From: Bacteroidaceae bacterium | GTDB lineage: Bacteria > Bacteroidota > Bacteroidia > Bacteroidales > Bacteroidaceae | Length of the DNA stretch: 10,314 nucleotides | Reading direction: 5' to 3' | NCBI GenBank assembly: GCA_016302435.1 | Contig: JAEDNQ010000078.1 | Span: 1 to 10,314 of the forward strand | Part shown: positions 6,475 through 10,314 of the stretch, piece by piece | Layout: the number at the start of each line of letters is the position of its first letter | How positions within the stretch are numbered: position 1 is the stretch's first letter | Position numbers and translations under genes: made by a program | Notes under the pieces: generated by a model | Database searches by the model: none | The model's input: the letters and a program-made list of their open reading frames with translations, nothing else | What the model was told of the DNA's origin: nothing

Positions 6475-8919
6475 ATGAGACATTCTTTGCTTTTAGCAGC
6501 GGCCTTTGCCGCCTCCGCCTCTCTCGCCTCTGCTGGCGAGTGGCAGAAGCCCGTCTATTCGGGCTCGTATCAACCCTTGACTGCAGGCGACACCGTCTAC
6601 ATCTACAACACAGAGGCCCAGCTCTTCCTCACTGAAGGCAACGACTGGGGCACTCATGCCACCGTTGGTCTCACAGGCCTGCGTTTCATTGTCAACCCTT
6701 ACATCGCTGAAGGCGCTGAATGGGACGGTACAAACTACATCATCCAGTCTGAGTCCATCGTAAAGGAAAGCTGGAATCAAGTCTTCATCACCGATGGTGG
6801 TAATGTCTATGTAGACCTTGGCAATCAGGCAGACTACTACTTCACCTTCAAGGCTCTCGAAGGCAATACCTACCAGATTCTCGGTTCCGACCTCAACCCC
6901 GTATGGAAGTCATCTGGTGACCTCGCCAACTACATGGTTGGCCGCTTCACTGGCTATGTGGACGCCAAGAACGGTGTGGAGACAGGCACAGGTGTCATCT
7001 TCGACTTAGGCGGAGCTGACAGCAATTACAACCCAGGCGAGTTCCAGACCACATGGGCGTTTGTCAGCCAAGACGACTACGCTGCCTATCAGCTGCAGGC
7101 AGCCACATACGAAGCAGCCCAGTCTCTCGCTGCTGCCATCGACAAGGCTGAGTCTGTAGGTGTCAGCGACCTCGATGATGAGAAGGCAGTCTATGCCAAC
7201 ACTTCAAGCACCACCGAAGAAATCTATGCTGCCATTGAGTCAGTAGAGAAGAAGATTCTTGCCAATGCAGAGGCTACAGTCACTCCCGACAACCCAATGG
7301 ACATCTTCTTCGACAGTTGCGACAATATTGACAAATGGACCAACGACATCTTTGCCGAAACTTGGAACACCCAGACATGGATTGCCGAAGGTTGGGAAGG
7401 TTTTGAAGGAACAACTCTCAACATCTGGGGCTCAGCCCTCGAAGGTTCAGCCCACGTAGAGAAGTCAAGTCTGCCAAACGGCATCTATGTCGTCAAAATG
7501 GCAGTCTTCTCTGAAAAGTTAGAAGGCTATGTCTTTGCCAATGAGAATGCCGTGACAGTATCAGCTGGAGCTACAGGCAAGACCTACACCGTCACCACCA
7601 ACGTCACTGATGGAGAGCTACAATTCGGTTTCTCTCAGGACATATCTGGCACCAACTGGGTAGCCATTGACAATGTCGATGTCAAGTACTACGGCAACGG
7701 AGCACAGGCTTACAAGTTCTGGCTCAGCAGCTTGCAGAACAGCAGCTCAGGCGTAGACTATGCCATCTATGACTCATCGCTCAAGAAAGAATACGATGCC
7801 GTGCTTGCCAAGGTTGACAATGCCAACACAGACGAAGAGATTCTAGCTGTCATCAAAGAGTATGAAGAAGTCCTCGGCAAGATTGCTGTCAGTGCAGAGG
7901 CTTACAATGCCCTCTCCGAAGCTTGCGACTCTGCTGAAACCATCATCAACGACCCTCTCTGCAACATCTACTACGGTGAGAAGTTGGGCGATATGGTACA
8001 GGAGAAAATGACCATTGTCGAAGAGCATACTTCCAACAACGAAACCGTCAATGCTGCCGCTAAGGAAATGAACGAACTCGTGGCTGAGGCTCAGAACTTC
8101 ATCTGGAAGGTAGAGAAGTTCAACAACGAACTTGTCAATGCCGCATCCATCTATGCTGAATACAGCGAAAGCTGTACAGCAGCCGCACGCGAGGACTACG
8201 AAGCCTTCATGGCAGCCAACAATCCACTGAAAGCAGACGACCTCACAGCTGCTGATGTCGAATCGCTCATCTCACGCCTCTACGACATAGAGTTCAACCT
8301 CACTGTCAAGGACGTGCCGGCTACCGATGATGCCCCTGCCGACTACACAGCCAAGATTTTCAATCCAACCATCATCGGCACAGAAGGCTGGATAAATGAC
8401 GGATGGTCAACCATGGGCAACAACGACTGGTACGGCTTCACCAACGAAGAAGGAGCTTCAAGTGGTGATGGCAACTACCTCAACCTCTGGAATGTAGGTC
8501 CAGCAAGAGCTTACCAGACTCTTACTAACCTCCCAGCAGGTGCTTATACCCTCACATGTGGCGCTTTTGCCAATGCTGAAGGCTTAGAGGTATATGCCAA
8601 CGAATCAGCAGTCGCTATCCCAGCAGGTCAGGATGAGACTCTCGGATATATGCGCCTCTATTCTGTCGATGTCATTGTAGGTGAAGATGGCATACTTGAG
8701 ATTGGTGTGCGCTCAACCTCCGAAGGTGAAGTCTGGGGTATGGCCGATGAGTTCCGTCTCGCATACAAGGGCACTGACAGCGAAATATGTGTAGGCATCA
8801 ATGGCGTTCAGACAGCCAAGCCTTCTGACAATGCTGCCACACTTCTCTCTGGTGCCAAGGCTGGAAGAGCAGCCAACGGTATCATCGTCAAGAATAATAA
8901 GAAATACTACGTCAAGTAG
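6475..8919 (+). CDS. Large secreted protein with duplicated carbohydrate-binding-like module
   Basis: The product is 814 residues and I do not recognise a named family. It starts with a Sec signal peptide (MRHSLLLAAAFAASASLASA, likely cut before GEWQ) with no lipobox Cys. Residues about 30-195 are beta-rich, perhaps trefoil or lectin-like (GDTVYIYNTEAQLFLTEG). Residues 195-270 are helical (AAQSLAAAIDKAESVG). Residues 275-407 and 626-766 are two copies of one beta-sandwich-like module: LNIW (315-318) matches LNLW (669-672), FANENAV (354-360) matches YANESAV (707-713), and each ends in a D-x-x-x-x-x-Y-x-G-like strand. A long helical, coiled-coil-like region (410-620) separates them. The C-terminus, GIIVKNNKKYYVK, resembles short C-terminal tails of Prevotella secreted proteins; a type IX sorting role is uncertain. 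No catalytic motif is visible. The neighbouring PL11 lyase suggests polysaccharide binding at the cell surface, which is inference. Confidence 0.88.
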   Translation: MRHSLLLAAAFAASASLASAGEWQKPVYSGSYQPLTAGDTVYIYNTEAQLFLTEGNDWGTHATVGLTGLRFIVNPYIAEGAEWDGTNYIIQSESIVKESWNQVFITDGGNVYVDLGNQADYYFTFKALEGNTYQILGSDLNPVWKSSGDLANYMVGRFTGYVDAKNGVETGTGVIFDLGGADSNYNPGEFQTTWAFVSQDDYAAYQLQAATYEAAQSLAAAIDKAESVGVSDLDDEKAVYANTSSTTEEIYAAIESVEKKILANAEATVTPDNPMDIFFDSCDNIDKWTNDIFAETWNTQTWIAEGWEGFEGTTLNIWGSALEGSAHVEKSSLPNGIYVVKMAVFSEKLEGYVFANENAVTVSAGATGKTYTVTTNVTDGELQFGFSQDISGTNWVAIDNVDVKYYGNGAQAYKFWLSSLQNSSSGVDYAIYDSSLKKEYDAVLAKVDNANTDEEILAVIKEYEEVLGKIAVSAEAYNALSEACDSAETIINDPLCNIYYGEKLGDMVQEKMTIVEEHTSNNETVNAAAKEMNELVAEAQNFIWKVEKFNNELVNAASIYAEYSESCTAAAREDYEAFMAANNPLKADDLTAADVESLISRLYDIEFNLTVKDVPATDDAPADYTAKIFNPTIIGTEGWINDGWSTMGNNDWYGFTNEEGASSGDGNYLNLWNVGPARAYQTLTNLPAGAYTLTCGAFANAEGLEVYANESAVAIPAGQDETLGYMRLYSVDVIVGEDGILEIGVRSTSEGEVWGMADEFRLAYKGTDSEICVGINGVQTAKPSDNAATLLSGAKAGRAANGIIVKNNKKYYVK

Positions 8920-9096
8920 TCTTCAAACAAAACGAATTCTTGTCTTCAGAGAAAAGATAAGTTATCTCCAGAGAAACGACAAGTTATCTTCAGAGAAAAG
9001 ATAAGTTATCTTCAGAGAAACGACAAGTAATCTTCGGACAAACGACAAGTAATCTTCGAACAAACGACAAGCAGTCTTCAAGCAAGCGTCAAGCTG
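8920..9096. repeat. Degenerate 22-bp tandem repeat array, 8 units
   Basis: Eight head-to-tail units run from the base after the stop codon: 8920-8942 (23 bp), 8943-8964, 8965-8986, 8987-9008, 9009-9030, 9031-9052, 9053-9074 and 9075-9096 (22 bp each). Units start TCTTC (once TCTCC) and most end AAGTTA or AAGTAA. Units 2+3 and 4+5 form a 44-bp higher-order repeat with only two differences. The junctions after units 2 and 4 are palindromic, AGATAA-G-TTATCT (8955-8967 and 8999-9011). Unit length is not a multiple of three and no frame stays open across the array, so it is not coding. There are no unique spacers, so it is not CRISPR. Confidence 0.9.
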
Positions 9097-9154
9097 TCAG
9101 TGACTTGACTCCATTTTGATACATTAAGACTGTTTTTTACAAAAATCAAACCTG

Positions 9155-9199
9155 ATAAGGCGAAATATCCCCAAGTATTTCGCCTTATTTCGTTTTTTT
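9155..9199 (+). terminator. Rho-independent terminator after the secreted-protein gene
   Basis: ATAAGGCGAAATA (9155-9167) pairs perfectly with TATTTCGCCTTAT (9176-9188), a 13-bp stem with an 8-nt loop. Seven T follow at 9193-9199 after a 4-nt gap (TTCG). It would end a transcript that includes the 814-residue gene and the repeat array. Confidence 0.82.
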
Positions 9200-9203
9200 A
9201 TCG

Positions 9204-9211
9204 TACCTTTG
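9204..9211 (+). promoter_or_regulatory. -7 promoter element of the PL11 lyase gene
   Basis: TACCTTTG (9204-9211), continuing into CAC, is a perfect Bacteroidetes -7 element. No TTTG lies at 19-21 bp upstream; the best candidate is TTTC at 9178-9181 (22-bp spacing), which lies in the 3' arm of the terminator hairpin. The weak -33 suggests the promoter needs an activator. Transcription would start near 9218, giving a leader of about 100 nt. Confidence 0.6.
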
Positions 9212-9267
9212 CACACCAACAGTGACTTACCAAAGTTCAAACTCCAACCAAAAACATTCCCCAGTTC

Positions 9268-9282
9268 CTTCCTTGAAGGAAG
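9268..9282 (+). repeat. Short palindrome in the PL11 leader
   Basis: CTTCCTT-G-AAGGAAG is a perfect 7+1+7 palindrome in the untranslated leader, 38 bp before the ATG. It could be a DNA-binding site or a small hairpin (5-bp stem with loop TTGAA). No known regulator site is recognised. Confidence 0.4.
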
Positions 9283-9320
9283 AATACTAAACGAAACTAA
9301 CTAACACAACATCCTTAATT

Positions 9321-10314
9321 ATGAGAAAAATCCTACTATCCGTATTGCTTCTGACAGCTGCCACTACCACCACTTTCGCGCAGCGACAGACAGACAGACT
9401 CGACCGTGGACTCGTGGCTATGAAGTCTGGCACTGGCGTCTATCTCAGTTGGCGCATCCTCGGCGAGGAATACTATGACGTCACGTACAATGTCTATCGT
9501 GACGGAGTGAAAATAACAGAGACACCGCTGACCGTATCCAACTTCCGTGACACGGCGGGCACAACATCCAGCACATATACCGTGACAGCCGTAGTGCGCG
9601 GACAAGAGCAGAGCGCATGCAAGCCTGTCGGCGTATGGGCTTCGAGCTACAAGGAAATAAAGCTCACCCACGAAGGCATCAAGAGTACCTTGGTGCCCAA
9701 TGACGCATGCTGCGCTGACCTCGACGGCGACGGCGAGCTCGACATCCTCATGAAGTTTGACAATCTCAGCGAAAAATCTGCCAGCTATCCACGCAATGGC
9801 TACGAAGGCGAATACTCCATCTTCGAAGCCTTGAAGCAGGACGGCACACGACTCTGGTGGGTCAACTGCGGTCCTAACATGGGCGACTTCCAAAACAACG
9901 AACAGAACATCGTGGCGTATGACTGGGACGGCGACGGCAAGGCAGAAGCCGTCATGCGTGCAGCCGACGGCACTACCATCCACTGTGCCGATGGTACTAC
10001 CTACGTCGTAGGCGATGCTTCCAAGAACTACCGCGGAGCAACTGGCGGTGGTGTCAATTGGTTCATGCACGACGGTGCTGAGTATCTCGTCTACATGAAC
10101 GGCGAGACAGGCAAACCATACCAGTGCATCGAATATCCGCTCAAACGTCTTGAGAGTGGCGAGACAAACTTAGAGAAGGCATGGGGAGATGGCTATGGAC
10201 ACCGCTCGTCCAAACACTTCTTCGGCGCTCCATACCTGGACGGCAAGAAACCAAGCATATTCCTCGCCCGAGGCATCTACACACGCCACAAGATGATAGC
10301 CTATGATGTTGACC
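9321..10314 (+). CDS. Rhamnogalacturonan lyase, polysaccharide lyase family 11 (5' part)
   Basis: The frame is open for 331 codons and runs off the right edge. PL11 enzymes cleave the rhamnose-galacturonate backbone of rhamnogalacturonan I by beta-elimination and need Ca2+. A Sec signal peptide (MRKILLSVLLLTAATTTTFA, likely cut before Gln21) shows export. The family opening is present: LDRGLVAMKSGTGVYLSWRI (27-46), then YNVYRDG (56-62). Two Ca-binding-type Asp loops follow, DLDGDGELD (133-141) and DWDGDGKAE (201-209), as in the beta-propeller of YesW/YesX-type lyases. Further family blocks are GHRSSKHFFGAP (from 293) and ARGIYTRHKMIAYD (from 316). The start at 9321 gives the signal peptide directly. 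Full PL11 proteins are about 600 residues, so roughly half is missing. Together with the secreted protein upstream it suggests pectin use. Confidence 0.92.
   Translation, partial: MRKILLSVLLLTAATTTTFAQRQTDRLDRGLVAMKSGTGVYLSWRILGEEYYDVTYNVYRDGVKITETPLTVSNFRDTAGTTSSTYTVTAVVRGQEQSACKPVGVWASSYKEIKLTHEGIKSTLVPNDACCADLDGDGELDILMKFDNLSEKSASYPRNGYEGEYSIFEALKQDGTRLWWVNCGPNMGDFQNNEQNIVAYDWDGDGKAEAVMRAADGTTIHCADGTTYVVGDASKNYRGATGGGVNWFMHDGAEYLVYMNGETGKPYQCIEYPLKRLESGETNLEKAWGDGYGHRSSKHFFGAPYLDGKKPSIFLARGIYTRHKMIAYDVD

Noticed and set aside
8800..8919. Type IX secretion C-terminal domain on the 814-residue protein
   Set aside because: Only a short basic tail (GIIVKNNKKYYVK) is seen; the full beta-sandwich sorting domain with its motifs is not recognisable, so I did not assign it.
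8920..9096. CRISPR array or repeat-encoded peptide
   Set aside because: There are no unique spacers between repeats, no cas genes, and the unit is 22 bp with stops in the frames crossing it.
9088..9140. Second terminator (GTCAAG/CTTGAC hairpin with T-run near 9133)
   Set aside because: The stem is 6 bp and the T-run is more than 20 bp away; the terminator at 9155-9199 is far stronger.
9336..10070. Long open frame (244 codons) antisense to the PL11 gene
   Set aside because: The plus strand encodes a clear PL11 enzyme with signal peptide and motifs; the antisense frame is a codon-bias shadow with no recognisable domain.

Overview
The window looks like chromosomal DNA from a Bacteroidales bacterium, most likely a Prevotella-like (Prevotellaceae) gut or rumen organism. 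Four things point there. The promoters follow the Bacteroidetes form TTTG - 19 bp - TAnnTTTG, not -35/-10. Start codons generally lack strong Shine-Dalgarno sites. The EF-P and L34 proteins are of Bacteroidetes type. Secreted proteins include a PL11 rhamnogalacturonan lyase.

Left part (1-2160), housekeeping. On the minus strand, a kinase-less membrane PASTA protein (769-137) is followed after 7 bp by the first 43 codons of a gene that runs off the left edge (129-1). Gene order in relatives suggests an RluA-type pseudouridine synthase. Upstream of the PASTA gene are its own promoter and then rpmH (ribosomal protein L34, 1156-1001, minus), a 51-residue gene that is easy to miss, with a clear terminator. 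rpmH is divergent from efp (elongation factor P, 1519-2088, plus). The intergenic region holds two mirror-image promoters, and efp ends in a GAAA-loop terminator.

Middle (2161-6474). One large gene encodes a 1345-residue SNF2-type DEAH ATPase with all helicase motifs in its C-terminal third and a long N-terminal region I cannot assign. The start is placed at 2268 because a promoter lies just upstream. It is followed by an odd C-rich, G-poor tract (6306-6420) with ten C-runs and short direct repeats, and no recognisable terminator.

Right part (6475-10314), secreted and polysaccharide-related. An 814-residue secreted protein has two copies of a carbohydrate-binding-like beta-sandwich module separated by helical segments. 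A 22-bp degenerate tandem repeat array (8 units, 8920-9096) starts directly at its stop codon. A 13-bp-stem terminator and a promoter element come next, then the 5' part (331 codons) of a PL11 rhamnogalacturonan lyase that runs off the right edge. The two secreted genes may belong to a pectin (rhamnogalacturonan I) utilisation locus, but separate transcription signals lie between them.

I see no tRNA, rRNA, CRISPR, IS element or phage gene. Most of the window is ordinary core genome. The most unusual signals are the 22-bp repeat array, the duplicated module in the 814-residue protein, the C-rich tract, and the shared extended promoter word TAnnTTTGCAC, which is present at five genes and missing at the 814-residue gene.
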